Source: Buchnera aphidicola (Periphyllus acericola) (GTDB lineage Bacteria; Pseudomonadota; Gammaproteobacteria; Enterobacterales; Enterobacteriaceae). Taken from it: a stretch of 64,000 nt of DNA. Under the pieces are notes generated by a model. That model did no database searches and was not told the origin of the DNA. It saw only the letters and a program-made list of their open reading frames with translations. The DNA is taken from contig NZ_OZ026466.1 of assembly GCF_964019855.1 (NCBI RefSeq), positions 1-64,000 of the forward strand, written 5' to 3'. Of this stretch, positions 52,096-63,427 are shown in pieces. Position 1 is the stretch's first letter. Each line of letters opens with the position of its first letter. Both the position numbers and the translations under genes were made by a program.

Positions 52096-53796
52096 TTATT
52101 CTATATTTTTCGCATCGATAAAAGCATGACTCATTGTACTAGAAAAATTTTCTTTATTTTTTATTTTTTTTTTTTTATTTTTTTTATTAGTTAAAAAATT
52201 AGAATTTTGTTCTTTCTTTTCTTTTTTTTTTTTTAAGAAAGATAGATATATAATTCTTTTTTTTCGATCAATACTTTGAATAACAAAATCAAATATTTTT
52301 TTCTTTTTTATTTTATTAATTTTTTTATCTATATCTTTTTTGTTAAGATTAGTGAAATTTATTATTCCTATAACATTTTTTTTAAGAGAAATAATTATTT
52401 TATCTTTTGATGTAATATTTTTAATAGTTCCTGATATAATAGATCCTTTTTTATTTTTTTTAATATATTTATTAAATGGATCTTTTTTAATATGTTTAAT
52501 TCCTAAAGATATTCTTTCTCTATCTGAATCTACTTGTAAAACTATAGCAGAAATTTTATCTCCTTTCTTATAATTTTTTACTGCTTGTTCTCCAGGAATT
52601 TTCCAATCTATATCAGATAAATGAACTAATCCATCAATTCCTCCTTCTAATCCTATAAAAATTCCAAAATCAGTAATAGACTTAATAATTCCATTTACTT
52701 TCATTCCTTTTGTATTAATTTTAGAAAATTCTTTCCATGGATTTTTTGTACATTGTTTTAATCCTAATGAAATTCTTCTTCTTTCTTCATCAATGTCTAA
52801 AACCATTACTTCTATAACTTTATTTAATTTAACTACTTTAGAAGGATGAATATTTTTATTTGTCCAATTCATTTCTGAAATATGTACTAAACCTTCTATT
52901 CCTTCTTCAATTTCTACAAAACATCCATAATCTGTTAAATTAGTAATTTTTCCTGATATTTTTGATTTTTCTGGATATCGAATAGAAATATTATTCCAAG
53001 GATCTTCTCCTAGTTGTTTTAAACCTAATGATACTCTAGTTTTTTCTTGATCAAATTTTAGTATTTTAACTAAAACTTCTTCTCCTATACTTACTATTTC
53101 ACTAGGATGTTTTACTCTTTTCCATGCCATATCTGTAATATGTAATAAACCATCTACACCACCTAAGTCAATAAATGCTCCATAATCTGTTAAATTCTTT
53201 ACTATTCCTTTAATTTCTAATCCTTCTTTCATATTTTTTAATAATTGATCACGTTCAGCGCTATTTTCAGATTCAATTACAGCTCTTCTCGAAACTACAA
53301 CATTATTTCTTTTTTGATCAAGTTTTATTACTTTAAATATTAATTTTTTTCCTTCTAAATGTGATGTTTCTCTAATTGGTCTTATATCAACTAATGAACC
53401 TGGTAAAAAAGCACGAATATCTTTTAATTCTACTGTAAACCCCCCTTTTACTTTTCCATTTATAATTCCTTCAATGTTACTAGAATTTTCATAAGTTTTT
53501 TCAAGAATTAACCAAGATTGATGACGTTTTGCTTTTTCACGTGATAATAAAGTTTCTCCAAATCCATTTTCTACAGAATCAAGAGCTAGTTTTACTTTAT
53601 CTCCAACTTTAATTTCTATTTCTCCATGGGAATTTTTAAATTGTTCAATTGGTATAACTGATTCTGATTTTAATCCAGAATCTACTAATACTATATCTTT
53701 TTCTATTGCTAGAATAATTCCTTTAATAATAGATCCTGATTTTGTTTGTGTAAATTTTAATGATTCTTGAAATAATTTAGAAAATGATTCTTTCAT
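52096..53796 (-). CDS. rpsA: 30S ribosomal protein S1
   Basis: Recruits mRNA to the 30S subunit, 566 aa (E. coli 557). Six S1 repeats can be followed: near residues 20-90, 105-170, then four typical ones marked by [59 protein letters not shown] and a degenerate last repeat ([19 protein letters not shown]). The C-terminal tail after residue 525 is lysine-rich and unlike E. coli. It lies downstream of cmk, as in E. coli. Confidence 0.97.
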   Translation of the reverse strand: MKESFSKLFQESLKFTQTKSGSIIKGIILAIEKDIVLVDSGLKSESVIPIEQFKNSHGEIEIKVGDKVKLALDSVENGFGETLLSREKAKRHQSWLILEKTYENSSNIEGIINGKVKGGFTVELKDIRAFLPGSLVDIRPIRETSHLEGKKLIFKVIKLDQKRNNVVVSRRAVIESENSAERDQLLKNMKEGLEIKGIVKNLTDYGAFIDLGGVDGLLHITDMAWKRVKHPSEIVSIGEEVLVKILKFDQEKTRVSLGLKQLGEDPWNNISIRYPEKSKISGKITNLTDYGCFVEIEEGIEGLVHISEMNWTNKNIHPSKVVKLNKVIEVMVLDIDEERRRISLGLKQCTKNPWKEFSKINTKGMKVNGIIKSITDFGIFIGLEGGIDGLVHLSDIDWKIPGEQAVKNYKKGDKISAIVLQVDSDRERISLGIKHIKKDPFNKYIKKNKKGSIISGTIKNITSKDKIIISLKKNVIGIINFTNLNKKDIDKKINKIKKKKIFDFVIQSIDRKKRIIYLSFLKKKKEKKEQNSNFLTNKKNKKKKIKNKENFSSTMSHAFIDAKNIE

Positions 53797-53880
53797 ATTA
53801 ATTTTTATCTTTTTTTTAATAAAAAAATTTTAAAATTTTTTAACATCAATGTTAAAAAATTTTTTTAATTATCCTGATAA

Positions 53881-54585
53881 CTATTCCTTGTTTAGGTGTT
53901 TTTTTTTAAATATTTTTAATTTTTTTTTTATATTTTTTAAAATATATTTTAAAGTTTTAGAAAAACTCATGTTAGTTGAATCAATAATTATAGCATTTTT
54001 ATCAGGTTTTAAAGGACAAATTATTCTATTTTTATCTCTTTTATCTCGTTTTTTAATTTTATTTATTAAAGTATAAAAATTTATTTTAAATCCTTTAGAT
54101 TTTAATTCTAAATATCTTCTTTTAGATCTTTCTTGTATTGAAGTAGTTAAAAATATTTTTAATATAGCATCTGAAAAAACTACAGTTCCCATGTCTCTTC
54201 CATTAGCAATTAATCCTGGAAATTTTCTAAATTCTCTTTGTTTAGATAATAACCAATAACGTATATAAGGAAAAATTGAAATTTTTGAAGAAATCATAGA
54301 AATTTCTTCTGAACAAATTTCTTTTGAAATATCTTTTTCTTTATAATATACTTTAATTATTTTATCACTATATTTAAAATTAAATTTTATATTTTTTAAA
54401 ATTGAAATAATATTTTTTTCATATATTGGTATTTTTTTTTTAAAAACATAATAGGCAATAATTCTATATAAATATCCTGATTCGAGAATATTCCAATTTA
54501 ATTTTTTAGAAATAGCATAAGAAATTGTACTTTTTCCAACTCCACTAGGACCATCAATTGTTATAACTGGAGGTTTTTTTTTCAT
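53881..54585 (-). CDS. cmk: Cytidylate kinase
   Basis: Phosphorylates CMP and dCMP, 234 aa (E. coli 227). The P-loop is GPSGVGKST, followed by ESGYLYR (E. coli DSGAIYR). GLIANGRDMGTVVF is the CMP-binding block, where the usual Asp before GRDMG is Asn. The C-terminus ends in a short lysine-rich extension. It is last before rpsA in the leftward block serS-serC-aroA-cmk-rpsA. Confidence 0.95.
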   Translation of the reverse strand: MKKKPPVITIDGPSGVGKSTISYAISKKLNWNILESGYLYRIIAYYVFKKKIPIYEKNIISILKNIKFNFKYSDKIIKVYYKEKDISKEICSEEISMISSKISIFPYIRYWLLSKQREFRKFPGLIANGRDMGTVVFSDAILKIFLTTSIQERSKRRYLELKSKGFKINFYTLINKIKKRDKRDKNRIICPLKPDKNAIIIDSTNMSFSKTLKYILKNIKKKLKIFKKKHLNKE

Positions 54586-54643
54586 ATTTATTTTTTAAAT
54601 TAATTTTTAATATAAATTTTTTATTATTTTTTATTTTCTGTCT

Positions 54644-55930
54644 TTAAGTATATTTACATATAGATAAAAAATCTTTAAAATAATTTGGAAAAGTTTTATT
54701 TATACAATTAGGATTTAAAATAGTTACCGAAGTACCGGATAAAGAAATTAGTGAAAAACACATTGCAATTCTATGATCATTATAAGTTTCAATTTCTACT
54801 TTTTTAAATTTTCTTGGAGGAGTAATAGTTAAATAATCTTTTCCTTCTTCTACTTTTGCTCCAATTTTTTTTAATTCAGTAGCCATAGCATATAAACGAT
54901 CTGTTTCTTTTACTCTCCAATTATATATATTTCGAATATTTGTTGTGCCATTTGAAAAAAGAGCGGTAATAGCAATTGTCATTGCAGCATCTGGTATATC
55001 ATTCATATCCATATCAATACTTTTTAATTTATTTTTAGTACATTGAATAAAATTTTTTCCTAAATAAATTTTTGCTCCCATTTTTTTTAAAATAGAACAA
55101 AATTTTATATCACCTTGTATACTTTTTTTTCCAACGCCTTTAATTATTACTGTACCTCCTTTTATTGCAGCTGCAGATAAAAAATATGATGCAGAAGATG
55201 CATCTCCTTCTATAAAATATTTTTTTGGAGAAATATATTTTTGATTACCATTAATTAAAAAAAATTTATAATTAAAGTTTTTTATGATAACTCCAAAAGA
55301 TTTCATCATTTTTATAGTTATATCTATATATGGTTTTGAAACTAACTTACCTTTAATTAATATTTTAGTTTTTTTTAAAGATAATGGAGCAGCGATTAGT
55401 AAAGCTGTTAAAAATTGACTTGAAATACTTCCATTTAATGTAATTGTTCCTCCTTTAAATTGTCCATTTGTTTTAATTGGAAGAAAATTTTTTCTTTGAA
55501 TATATGAAATTTTAGCTTCTCCTTGAATTAAAGAATCAACTAAATGTTTAATTGGTCTATTTTTCATTCTTTCATCACCAGTAATAATAATATTACTATT
55601 TTTAATTGATAACACTGATAAAAGAAATCGAACAGCTGTTCCTGCATTTCCTAAAAATAAAGTCACATTTTTTGTTATAGGAAATTTATTTCCAACTCCA
55701 TATATTTTGCATATTTTTTTATCATTTGATAAATTATATTTTATTCCTAATAATTTTAAAGCATTAAGCATGTATTTAACATCATCACTATATAAAATAT
55801 TTTTTAAATATGTTTTTCCTTCTGAAAGAGCAGAAAATAATAATGCTCGATTAGTTATACTTTTTGATCCTGGAAGAATTATTTCTCCATCAATTTTTAA
55901 AGGTGTATTAATAACTATTTTTTTTTTCAT
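54644..55930 (-). CDS. aroA: 5-enolpyruvylshikimate-3-phosphate synthase
   Basis: Sixth step of the shikimate pathway toward aromatic amino acids, which Buchnera supplies to the aphid; 428 aa (E. coli 427). Signatures: [13 protein letters not shown] near residue 20, [13 protein letters not shown] and [14 protein letters not shown], and the C-terminal [20 protein letters not shown] and [12 protein letters not shown]. Order serC-aroA is the same as in E. coli, with 53 bp between the genes. Confidence 0.97.
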   Translation of the reverse strand: MKKKIVINTPLKIDGEIILPGSKSITNRALLFSALSEGKTYLKNILYSDDVKYMLNALKLLGIKYNLSNDKKICKIYGVGNKFPITKNVTLFLGNAGTAVRFLLSVLSIKNSNIIITGDERMKNRPIKHLVDSLIQGEAKISYIQRKNFLPIKTNGQFKGGTITLNGSISSQFLTALLIAAPLSLKKTKILIKGKLVSKPYIDITIKMMKSFGVIIKNFNYKFFLINGNQKYISPKKYFIEGDASSASYFLSAAAIKGGTVIIKGVGKKSIQGDIKFCSILKKMGAKIYLGKNFIQCTKNKLKSIDMDMNDIPDAAMTIAITALFSNGTTNIRNIYNWRVKETDRLYAMATELKKIGAKVEEGKDYLTITPPRKFKKVEIETYNDHRIAMCFSLISLSGTSVTILNPNCINKTFPNYFKDFLSICKYT

Positions 55931-55983
55931 AATAATCCATATTTTTTTATATTTTATTATTTTTTTTTAAAATAAATTAAATA

Positions 55984-57078
55984 TTACTCATATTTATATT
56001 TTTTTTCAAAATATGACATGAATTTAACAAGTAGTTTTATTCCTTCTATTGGCATAGAATTATATATCGAAGCTCTAATTCCTCCAGCTACTTTATGATT
56101 TTTAAGAGAATATAAATTATTTAAAGTTGATTCTTTTAAAAAAATATTATTTAATTTTTCATTTTTTAATTTAAACACAACATTCATAATAGATCTATTT
56201 TCTTTTTTTATATTATTTATATAAAAATTACTACTATCTATTTTTTTATATAATAAATTAGATTTTTTTATATTTATTTTTTCTATTTCTTTTAATCCTC
56301 CTTTTTTTTTTAACCAACAAAATACTAAATTTGACAAATACCAAGAAAAATTAGTTGGAGTATTAAAAATTGAATTATATTCCAACATAGTTTTATAATT
56401 TAATATAGATGGAACATTTTGTTTAGAATTTTTTATTAATTCTTTTTTTATAATAATTATAGTAATACCAGAAGTGCCTAAATTTTTTTGAGCACTAGCA
56501 TAAATTAAAGAATATTTATTAATATCAATTGGTCGAGAAAGTAAAGTAGAAGAAAAATCTCCAATTACATATTTATTTTTGAAAATTGGTTCTTCATGAA
56601 TAGATATTCCTTCAATTGTTTCATTTGGACAATAATGTATATATTTTGATTTATTATTTATTTTCCATTGTTTCATAGGAATAATATATTTTTTTTTATC
56701 ATGTAATGAAATAGTATTAATTACATTTGTGCAACAATATTTTTTTGCTTCTTCTTCTGCTTTTTTAGACCAATATCCACTATAAATATAATCAGCTTTA
56801 TCATTTTTTTTTAATAAATTCATTGGAACAGCAGCAAATTGACCTCTTGCTCCTCCATGACAAAATAATATTTTATAATTTTTTGGTATATTTAATAAAT
56901 TTCTTAAATTTTTTTTAGAGTTTGTAATAAGCTTTAAAAATTCTTTACTACGATGACTAATTTCTAAAATTGAAGCTCCTAAATTATTCCAATTTTGAAA
57001 CTCTTTTTTTGCTTGATTCATTACTTCTATAGGTAACATAGATGGACCAGAACTAAAATTATAAGTTTTATTATTCAT
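55984..57078 (-). CDS. serC: Phosphoserine aminotransferase
   Basis: PLP enzyme of serine synthesis that also acts in pyridoxine synthesis in E. coli, 364 aa (E. coli 362). It starts NFSSGPSMLPIEVM; FCHGGARGQFAAVP binds PLP phosphate, and the PLP lysine is in YASAQKNLGTSGI. The C-terminus has KVAGGIRASIYNSMPIEGI. It feeds glyA (36344-37594). GGTGA lies before the ATG. Confidence 0.97.
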   Translation of the reverse strand: MNNKTYNFSSGPSMLPIEVMNQAKKEFQNWNNLGASILEISHRSKEFLKLITNSKKNLRNLLNIPKNYKILFCHGGARGQFAAVPMNLLKKNDKADYIYSGYWSKKAEEEAKKYCCTNVINTISLHDKKKYIIPMKQWKINNKSKYIHYCPNETIEGISIHEEPIFKNKYVIGDFSSTLLSRPIDINKYSLIYASAQKNLGTSGITIIIIKKELIKNSKQNVPSILNYKTMLEYNSIFNTPTNFSWYLSNLVFCWLKKKGGLKEIEKINIKKSNLLYKKIDSSNFYINNIKKENRSIMNVVFKLKNEKLNNIFLKESTLNNLYSLKNHKVAGGIRASIYNSMPIEGIKLLVKFMSYFEKKYKYE

Positions 57079-57133
57079 ATTTTCACCGTTTAAAATTATT
57101 ATTTTTTTTATAAATATAAAATTTTAATTTAAA

Positions 57134-58438
57134 TTATTTTAAAATTTTTAATCCATTCATATATTTTTTTCTTAAAATTTTTGGTATTTTAATACTTCCA
57201 TCTTTTAATTGATAATTTTCTAATATAGCAGCTAAAGTTCTTCCAATAGCTAATCCTGATCCATTTAATGTATGAACATATAAATTTTTATTTTTTTTAA
57301 TATCAAAATAACGAGCTTTTATTCGTCTAGCTTGAAAATCACTCATATTAGAACAAGAAGAAATTTCTTTATAAGTATTTTGAGAAGGAAACCATACTTC
57401 TAAATCATATGTTTTTTTTGAAGAAAAATTAGTTTCTTTAGAACATAATAAAACTTTTCTATATGGTAATTTTAAAAGTTGTAAAACTTTTTCAGCATGA
57501 GATGTTATTTCTTCTAAAGCAGTAGAAGAATTTTTTGGATGAGTAATTTGTACTAATTCAACTTTATCAAATTGATGTAATCGAATTAATCCTTGAAATT
57601 TTTTTCCATAAGACTTAGACTCGGAACGAAAACATGGAGTATTTGCAACAAACATACATGGTAAATCTGATTTTTTTAAAATAGTGTTTTTAACTAAATT
57701 TGTTAAAGGAACTTCTGCTGTAGGAATTAAAAAGTATTTTTTTTGTTTTTTATTTTTTTTAGAATTTATAAAAAATAAATCAGATTTAAATTTAGGATAT
57801 TGTCCTGTTCCATAAATACTATTTTCATTCACTATATATGGTACATAAATTTCTTGATATTTGTGAAAACTTATATGTAAATCTAACATAAATTGACTTA
57901 ATATTCGATATAGTTTTGAAAGATTACCTTGCATTATAACAAAATTTGATCCAGTTATTTTAGTAGAAGCATGCCAATTAAATCCATTAATATTATTTCC
58001 TAAGTCTACATGATTTTTTATTTCAAAATCCATTTTCTTAAATTTTCCATAATTATATATAATTTTATTATCAAAAGAAGTTTCTCCAAAATGAACATCT
58101 TTAGATAAAATATTTGGAATTTTTATCATAAAATTATGTATTTTTTTTTTAATTTTATAAAATTTTTTATTATATTTATTAATTTTTTTACTTATTTTTT
58201 TATTTTTTTTTAAATATTTTTTTTTATTTTCTAAATTTTTTATATTTCCAATTTTTTTTGATATATTTTTTTGAATAGATCTAAAATTTTCTGTTATTAT
58301 TTGTATTTTTTTTCTTTTTTTTTCAAGTTTATTAAATTTTTTAACATTTAATATGAAACCTTTTTTTAATAATTTGACAGCAGTTTTATCAATTGATTTT
58401 CTTAAAATTTTTATATTAATCATTTTATTTTTACTCAA
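57134..58438 (-). CDS. serS: Seryl-tRNA synthetase
   Basis: Class II synthetase, 434 aa (E. coli 430). The N-terminal long coiled-coil arm (about 30-105) is extremely lysine-rich. The catalytic domain has TAEVPLTNL, PCFRSESKSYGKKFQGLIRLHQFDKVELVQ (motif 2, read in parts) and LNGSGLAIGRTLAAILENYQ (motif 3). It is divergent from trxB over 188 bp. Confidence 0.97.
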   Translation of the reverse strand: MSKNKMINIKILRKSIDKTAVKLLKKGFILNVKKFNKLEKKRKKIQIITENFRSIQKNISKKIGNIKNLENKKKYLKKNKKISKKINKYNKKFYKIKKKIHNFMIKIPNILSKDVHFGETSFDNKIIYNYGKFKKMDFEIKNHVDLGNNINGFNWHASTKITGSNFVIMQGNLSKLYRILSQFMLDLHISFHKYQEIYVPYIVNENSIYGTGQYPKFKSDLFFINSKKNKKQKKYFLIPTAEVPLTNLVKNTILKKSDLPCMFVANTPCFRSESKSYGKKFQGLIRLHQFDKVELVQITHPKNSSTALEEITSHAEKVLQLLKLPYRKVLLCSKETNFSSKKTYDLEVWFPSQNTYKEISSCSNMSDFQARRIKARYFDIKKNKNLYVHTLNGSGLAIGRTLAAILENYQLKDGSIKIPKILRKKYMNGLKILK

Positions 58439-58626
58439 TAATTATAAATTTTTTAAAAAATTTATTAATAAATTAAATTTTTTTTTAATAATTTTAAAAA
58501 AAATATTTAAATTATTTAAAAATTAAATAAAAAAATATTTTATATATAAATTCAGTTGAATTTATTATATTATAACTTAATTTAATAAATATCGAAATAC
58601 ATACAAAAAATAACAAATAAAAAAAT

Positions 58627-59580
58627 ATGAATAAAAAAAAAATTATAAAAAATAGAATTGTAATTCTTGGTTCAGGACCAGCTGGGTATACTGCTGGAAT
58701 ATATTCTTCAAGAGCTAATTTAAAACCAATTATTATTTCTGGAAATTTACCTGGAGGTCAATTAATAAATACTAATATAATAGAAAATTGGCCTGGAGAT
58801 TATAAAAAATTAAATGGAATAAACTTTATAAAAAGATTAAAAAAACATGCATTAAAATTTAATACAAAAATTATAGATGATCATATAATTTCAATTAATT
58901 TTCAATCTAAACCATTTCATTTAATAGGAGAAAGAAATCAATATAAAACAGATGTAATTATTATTGCAACTGGATCAGTTCCAAAGTATTTAGGAATAAA
59001 ATCTGAAAGTTTATATTTAGGAAAAGGAGTTTCTACTTGTGCGATTTGTGATGGATATTTTTATAAAAATAAAATTGTATCAGTTATTGGAGGAGGGAAT
59101 ACTGCATTAGAAGAAACTTTATATTTATCAAATATTTCAAAAAAAGTACATTTAATACATAGAAAAAATTATTTTACTGCTGAAAAAATATTGATTAAAA
59201 AAATATTAAAAAAAATAAAATTAAAAAAAATAATTTTTCATAATTCATATCAAGTTAAAAAAATATTTGGAGATAAAAATAAAGTCAATGGAATAAGAAT
59301 AGAATCCACTTTAAATAAAAATAAAAAAAATATTAGCATATCTGGAATATTTATAGCAATTGGTCATAATCCAAATACAAAAATCTTTAAAAATAATATT
59401 AATATGAAAGATGGATATATTCTTTTAAAAAATTCAAAAAAATACTTTTCACAAACAAATATTCCTGGAGTTTTTGCAGCAGGAGATGTAATTTATAATT
59501 CTTATAAACAAGCTATCATTGCTTCTTCTGGAGGATGTATAGCATCATTAGATGCAGAAAAATATCTAGAATCTCAATAA
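58627..59580 (+). CDS. trxB: Thioredoxin reductase
   Basis: FAD and NADPH enzyme that reduces thioredoxin, 317 aa (E. coli 321). The FAD motif is ILGSGPAGYTAGIYSSRA, the redox-active disulfide is CAICDGYF, the NADPH motif is VIGGGNTALEE, and the second FAD motif is GVFAAGDVI. It is followed by infA and aspS on the same strand. Confidence 0.98.
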   Translation: MNKKKIIKNRIVILGSGPAGYTAGIYSSRANLKPIIISGNLPGGQLINTNIIENWPGDYKKLNGINFIKRLKKHALKFNTKIIDDHIISINFQSKPFHLIGERNQYKTDVIIIATGSVPKYLGIKSESLYLGKGVSTCAICDGYFYKNKIVSVIGGGNTALEETLYLSNISKKVHLIHRKNYFTAEKILIKKILKKIKLKKIIFHNSYQVKKIFGDKNKVNGIRIESTLNKNKKNISISGIFIAIGHNPNTKIFKNNINMKDGYILLKNSKKYFSQTNIPGVFAAGDVIYNSYKQAIIASSGGCIASLDAEKYLESQ

Positions 59581-59674
59581 ATTTTTTAAATTTAAAAAAT
59601 ATATATTTACTAGAATATATCAAAAAAATAATGTATTATTTAGATAAATAAAAAATATAAAAAAGAGAAATTAT

Positions 59675-59893
59675 ATGGTAAAAGCAGATAACATTGAAAT
59701 GCAAGGAACAGTTATAGATACTTTACCAAATACAATGTTTCGAGTGCAATTAGAAAATAAACATATTATTATTGCTCATATTTCAGGAAAAATGAGAAAA
59801 AATTATATTAGAATATTAACAGGAGATAAAGTTACTGTTGAATTAACATCATATGATTTAACAAAAGGAAGAATTATATTTAGAAGTCGTTAA
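59675..59893 (+). CDS. infA: Translation initiation factor IF-1
   Basis: Binds the ribosomal A site during initiation. It is 72 aa, the E. coli length, and nearly identical to it: [38 protein letters not shown], and the C-terminal KGRIIFRSR. It is an OB-fold protein and the most conserved coding sequence of the window. AAGAGA precedes the ATG. Confidence 0.98.
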   Translation: MVKADNIEMQGTVIDTLPNTMFRVQLENKHIIIAHISGKMRKNYIRILTGDKVTVELTSYDLTKGRIIFRSR

Positions 59894-60075
59894 TTATTAT
59901 TTAATTTTATATAATGCTTATATCAAATTCAATTTTTATTCATTTCATAAAAAATTTATTTATTTGTTTTAAAAAATTTTCTTTAAAAAAAATATAAATA
60001 GTTTAAAATATTAAATATTTTTTTTTACAAATCTATTAAATTAATTCATTAAAAAATTCTTGTTTTAGGATATAT

Positions 60076-61839
60076 ATGAGAACTGATTATTGTGGAAAAA
60101 TTAATAAAAAACACATCTCTAAAATAGTAAGTATTTGTGGATGGGTTAATAAAAAAAGACATATTGGAAAAATAATTTTTTTAGATGTAAGAGATCAAGA
60201 AGGAATTGTTCAAGTTGTATGTTTATCTAAAAATAAAAATGTATTTAAAATCGCAGAAAAATTAAAATTAGAGTTCTGTATTCAAATTTTTGGAACTGTT
60301 AAAGAAAGATTAGAAATTAATAAAAATTTAAATATTTCTACTGGAGAAGTTGAAATAATTGCTTTTCAAATAAAAATTTTAAATATTTCAAAAAAATTAC
60401 CATTTGATGAAAGTAATTGTGAATCTAATAAAAATCTTTTAAAATTTCGCTATTTAAATATTAGAAAATCAAAAATTCTTAATAATCTTAAAACTAGACA
60501 TTTAATTGTAAAATATATTATAAAATTTTTAAATTGTAATAATTTTTGGAATATAGAAACTCCTTTTTTAACTAGTTCAACTCCAGAAGGAGCACGAGAT
60601 TATTTAGTACCAAGTCGTATACATTTAGGAAAATTTTATGCATTACCTCAATCTCCTCAATTATTTAAACAATTATTAATGATGTCAGGAATTGATCGAT
60701 ATTATCAAATAGCAAAATGTTTTCGTGATGAAGATTTAAGATCAAACAGACAACCAGAATTTACTCAAATTGATATTGAAGTTTCTTTTATTAATGAATT
60801 AAAATTTTGTAAAATAATTGAAGAAATGATTAAATATTTATGGTTAAAAATTAAACAAATTAAATTAAAAAAAATAAAAAAAATATCTTATTCTGAATCA
60901 ATGAAAAGATTTGGAACAGATAAACCAGATTTAAGAAATCCATTAGAATTAATTGATGTTTGTGATTATTTAAAAAATTTATCTTTTTTTAAAAATTTTA
61001 ATTTTAAAAATGATAGAATTGTTACAATAAAAATTCCAAATGGAATGAGTTTATCTTATAAAAAAATTAATTTTTATAAAAAAAAAATAATGAAGTATGA
61101 TATTAAAATCTATGATTTTATAAAAATTAAAAATGAATTAGTTCAAAAAAAACATTTTAAAAAAACTATTTTTTATAATTTTGATATTAATATTATAAAA
61201 AAAATTTTTTTTCGAAATAAAATTCATAAAAATGATATTTTAATTTTTATTTATAGTAAAAAACAAAAAATTCATAAATGGTTTGAAAAAATAAGAGATA
61301 TTATTGCTTTAGATTTAAAAATTATAAATAAATTAGATTGGTCTTTTACTTGGATTGTAGATTTTCCTATGTTTAAAAAAGATTCTAATAATAATTTTAC
61401 TTCTATGCATCATCCATTCTGTGCACCAAAAAATAATAATATTTTAAATCTTATAAAAAATCCAGAATTATCTCTTTCAAAATCATATGATTTAATTATT
61501 AATGGTGAAGAAATTGGAGGAGGATCAGTTCGAATTAATACAAAAAAAATGCAAGAAACTGTTTTTAAAATTATTGGATTAAATACAAAAAATAATACTC
61601 AAAAATTTAACTTTTTTCTAAAATCATTATGTTATGGAACACCTCCTCATGCTGGAATTGCTTTAGGATTAGATAGACTTACTATGATTTTAACAAATAG
61701 TTTAAATATTAGTGATGTAATTGCTTTTCCAAAAACTACTTCTGCAAGTTGTTTAATGACTGGATCTCCACATAAATTAAATAAAATTGATTTAAAAGAT
61801 TTAGGAATAAGTACGAAAAAAATAAAAAAAAAAAAATAA
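60076..61839 (+). CDS. aspS: Aspartyl-tRNA synthetase
   Basis: Class II synthetase, 587 aa (E. coli 590). An N-terminal OB-fold anticodon domain (GWVNKKRHIGKIIFLDVRD) precedes the catalytic core with TPEGARDYLVPSR, LPQSPQLFKQLLM, AKCFRDEDLRSNRQPEFTQ (motif 2), the bacterial GAD insertion (about 290-420, less conserved) and HAGIALGLDRLTMIL (motif 3). It charges the tRNA-Asp encoded at 14917-14991. It is convergent with znuB. Confidence 0.97.
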   Translation: MRTDYCGKINKKHISKIVSICGWVNKKRHIGKIIFLDVRDQEGIVQVVCLSKNKNVFKIAEKLKLEFCIQIFGTVKERLEINKNLNISTGEVEIIAFQIKILNISKKLPFDESNCESNKNLLKFRYLNIRKSKILNNLKTRHLIVKYIIKFLNCNNFWNIETPFLTSSTPEGARDYLVPSRIHLGKFYALPQSPQLFKQLLMMSGIDRYYQIAKCFRDEDLRSNRQPEFTQIDIEVSFINELKFCKIIEEMIKYLWLKIKQIKLKKIKKISYSESMKRFGTDKPDLRNPLELIDVCDYLKNLSFFKNFNFKNDRIVTIKIPNGMSLSYKKINFYKKKIMKYDIKIYDFIKIKNELVQKKHFKKTIFYNFDINIIKKIFFRNKIHKNDILIFIYSKKQKIHKWFEKIRDIIALDLKIINKLDWSFTWIVDFPMFKKDSNNNFTSMHHPFCAPKNNNILNLIKNPELSLSKSYDLIINGEEIGGGSVRINTKKMQETVFKIIGLNTKNNTQKFNFFLKSLCYGTPPHAGIALGLDRLTMILTNSLNISDVIAFPKTTSASCLMTGSPHKLNKIDLKDLGISTKKIKKKK

Positions 61840-61858
61840 TTTAAATAAAAAAAAATAT

Positions 61859-62644
61859 TTAATTTTTTTTAAAAATTAAACTTAATATAAAGATAATAGA
61901 TAAATTTAATACAATTATTGGACTAATTGGAATATTATAATAATAAGATATAAAAATTCCTAAACTTAAAGAAATAAAACTAATAACAATAGAAATAAAA
62001 ATTGAGTATTCTGGAGATGATGAAAATTTATAAGATATAGAAGCAGGTATTACTAATAATGAAGTCATTAGTAAAACTCCAAAAAATTGTATTGCTAAAC
62101 TAACTGTAAAAGCTGTAATAAACATTAATACAAATCTTGTTGTTAAAATATTTACTCCATTAATTTGTGCTAAATCTGGACTTATTATTAAAAATAAAAA
62201 TTTTTGCCAATAAAAATATAATACTATTATAGTAATACAACTAGCAAAAAATATAATTATTACATCATAAAAACATATTTTTGATAAATCTCCAAAAAAA
62301 TAACGAGGCATATCAATTTTTTTTTTTTTTGAAATTATATGTAATAAAATTATGCTTAAAGATAAAGATATGTTTGTTAAAATATTAATAATAGCATCAA
62401 TTTTTATATCCGAATAAATTTCTATAAAAAAAACAGCCAATAAAAATATTGTAATTAAAAATATGTTTAGTAAAAAGTAATTAATATTTAAAATATAACT
62501 TAAAGATACTCCTAATAGTGAAGCATGAGATAAAGAATCTCCAACAAAAGAAATTCTATTCCAAACTATAAGAGAACCTATAGGAGCAGAAGAAAATATT
62601 ATAAATGTACCAATTAACCATTCAAAAAATAATTGTGTATTCAT
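61859..62644 (-). CDS. znuB: Zinc ABC transporter permease
   Basis: Membrane subunit of the ZnuABC zinc importer, 261 aa, the E. coli length. It has seven to eight hydrophobic segments and the family blocks GSLIVWNRISFVGDSLSHASLLG near residues 22-44 and FGVLLMTSLLVIPASISY (about 165-182). It lies 28 bp downstream of znuC. No gene for the periplasmic zinc-binding protein ZnuA is present next to the pair. Confidence 0.93.
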   Translation of the reverse strand: MNTQLFFEWLIGTFIIFSSAPIGSLIVWNRISFVGDSLSHASLLGVSLSYILNINYFLLNIFLITIFLLAVFFIEIYSDIKIDAIINILTNISLSLSIILLHIISKKKKIDMPRYFFGDLSKICFYDVIIIFFASCITIIVLYFYWQKFLFLIISPDLAQINGVNILTTRFVLMFITAFTVSLAIQFFGVLLMTSLLVIPASISYKFSSSPEYSIFISIVISFISLSLGIFISYYYNIPISPIIVLNLSIIFILSLIFKKN

Positions 62645-62672
62645 AAAAAAAATTCACTTAAATTTATATTTT

Positions 62673-63380
62673 TTAAAAATTATGCTCATGATTATGTTTA
62701 TGATTATAAAAAGCAAATTTACTTATTTTAATTAATCCAAAAATTTTAATAAAATTTTTATCTTTTGATACTAATTTAGGAGTGCCTTTACAACAAATAT
62801 GTTTATTTAAACAAATTACTTTATCTGTTTGATTCATTACTAAGTTTAAATCATGAGATACGATTAAAACAGAACATTTTAAATTATTTTTAATTTTATG
62901 AATTAATTGATATAATTTAAGTTGTCCTAAAATATCCATTCCTTGAGTTGGTTCATCTAAAACTAATAAATCAGGATTATTTAATAAAGCGCGAGCTAAT
63001 AAAACTTTTTGAATTTCTCCTCCTGATAAACTATTTAAATTTCTTTTTTTTAATTTTATTACTCCAACTTTTTTTAAATTTTTAATAATTATATTTTTTT
63101 TGTAATTATTTAAAATTTTCATAAATTGGTAAACTGTTATAGGAAATGGAGTATTTAAATAAATTTTTTGTGGAACATAACCAATTTTATTTTTTTTTAA
63201 ATAAATAACTTTTCCAGAACTTTGTTTTTGCAATTTTAAAATAATTCGAATTAATGTAGATTTTCCGGCTCCATTTGGTCCAATTAACGTAATAATTTTA
63301 TTTTTTTTAATACGTAAAGAAATATTTTTTAAAACTTTTTTTTTATTTTTATAAAAATAAACATTTTTTATAATAATCAA
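62673..63380 (-). CDS. znuC: Zinc ABC transporter ATP-binding protein
   Basis: ATPase of the zinc importer, 235 aa (E. coli 251). Walker A is GPNGAGKST, the Q-loop region contains GYVPQKIYL, the signature is NSLSGGEIQKVLLARALL, Walker B is LLVLDEPTQGMD and the switch His is in VSHDLNLV. The C-terminus is histidine-rich (YNHKHNHEHNF), a plausible metal-binding tail and also seen in E. coli ZnuC. In E. coli znuA is divergent from znuC; here pykA lies 47 bp upstream instead. Confidence 0.95.
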   Translation of the reverse strand: MIIIKNVYFYKNKKKVLKNISLRIKKNKIITLIGPNGAGKSTLIRIILKLQKQSSGKVIYLKKNKIGYVPQKIYLNTPFPITVYQFMKILNNYKKNIIIKNLKKVGVIKLKKRNLNSLSGGEIQKVLLARALLNNPDLLVLDEPTQGMDILGQLKLYQLIHKIKNNLKCSVLIVSHDLNLVMNQTDKVICLNKHICCKGTPKLVSKDKNFIKIFGLIKISKFAFYNHKHNHEHNF

Positions 63381-63427
63381 TATAATTTTCTCTATTATTT
63401 ATATTTATGTTAATAATTTAATATTTT

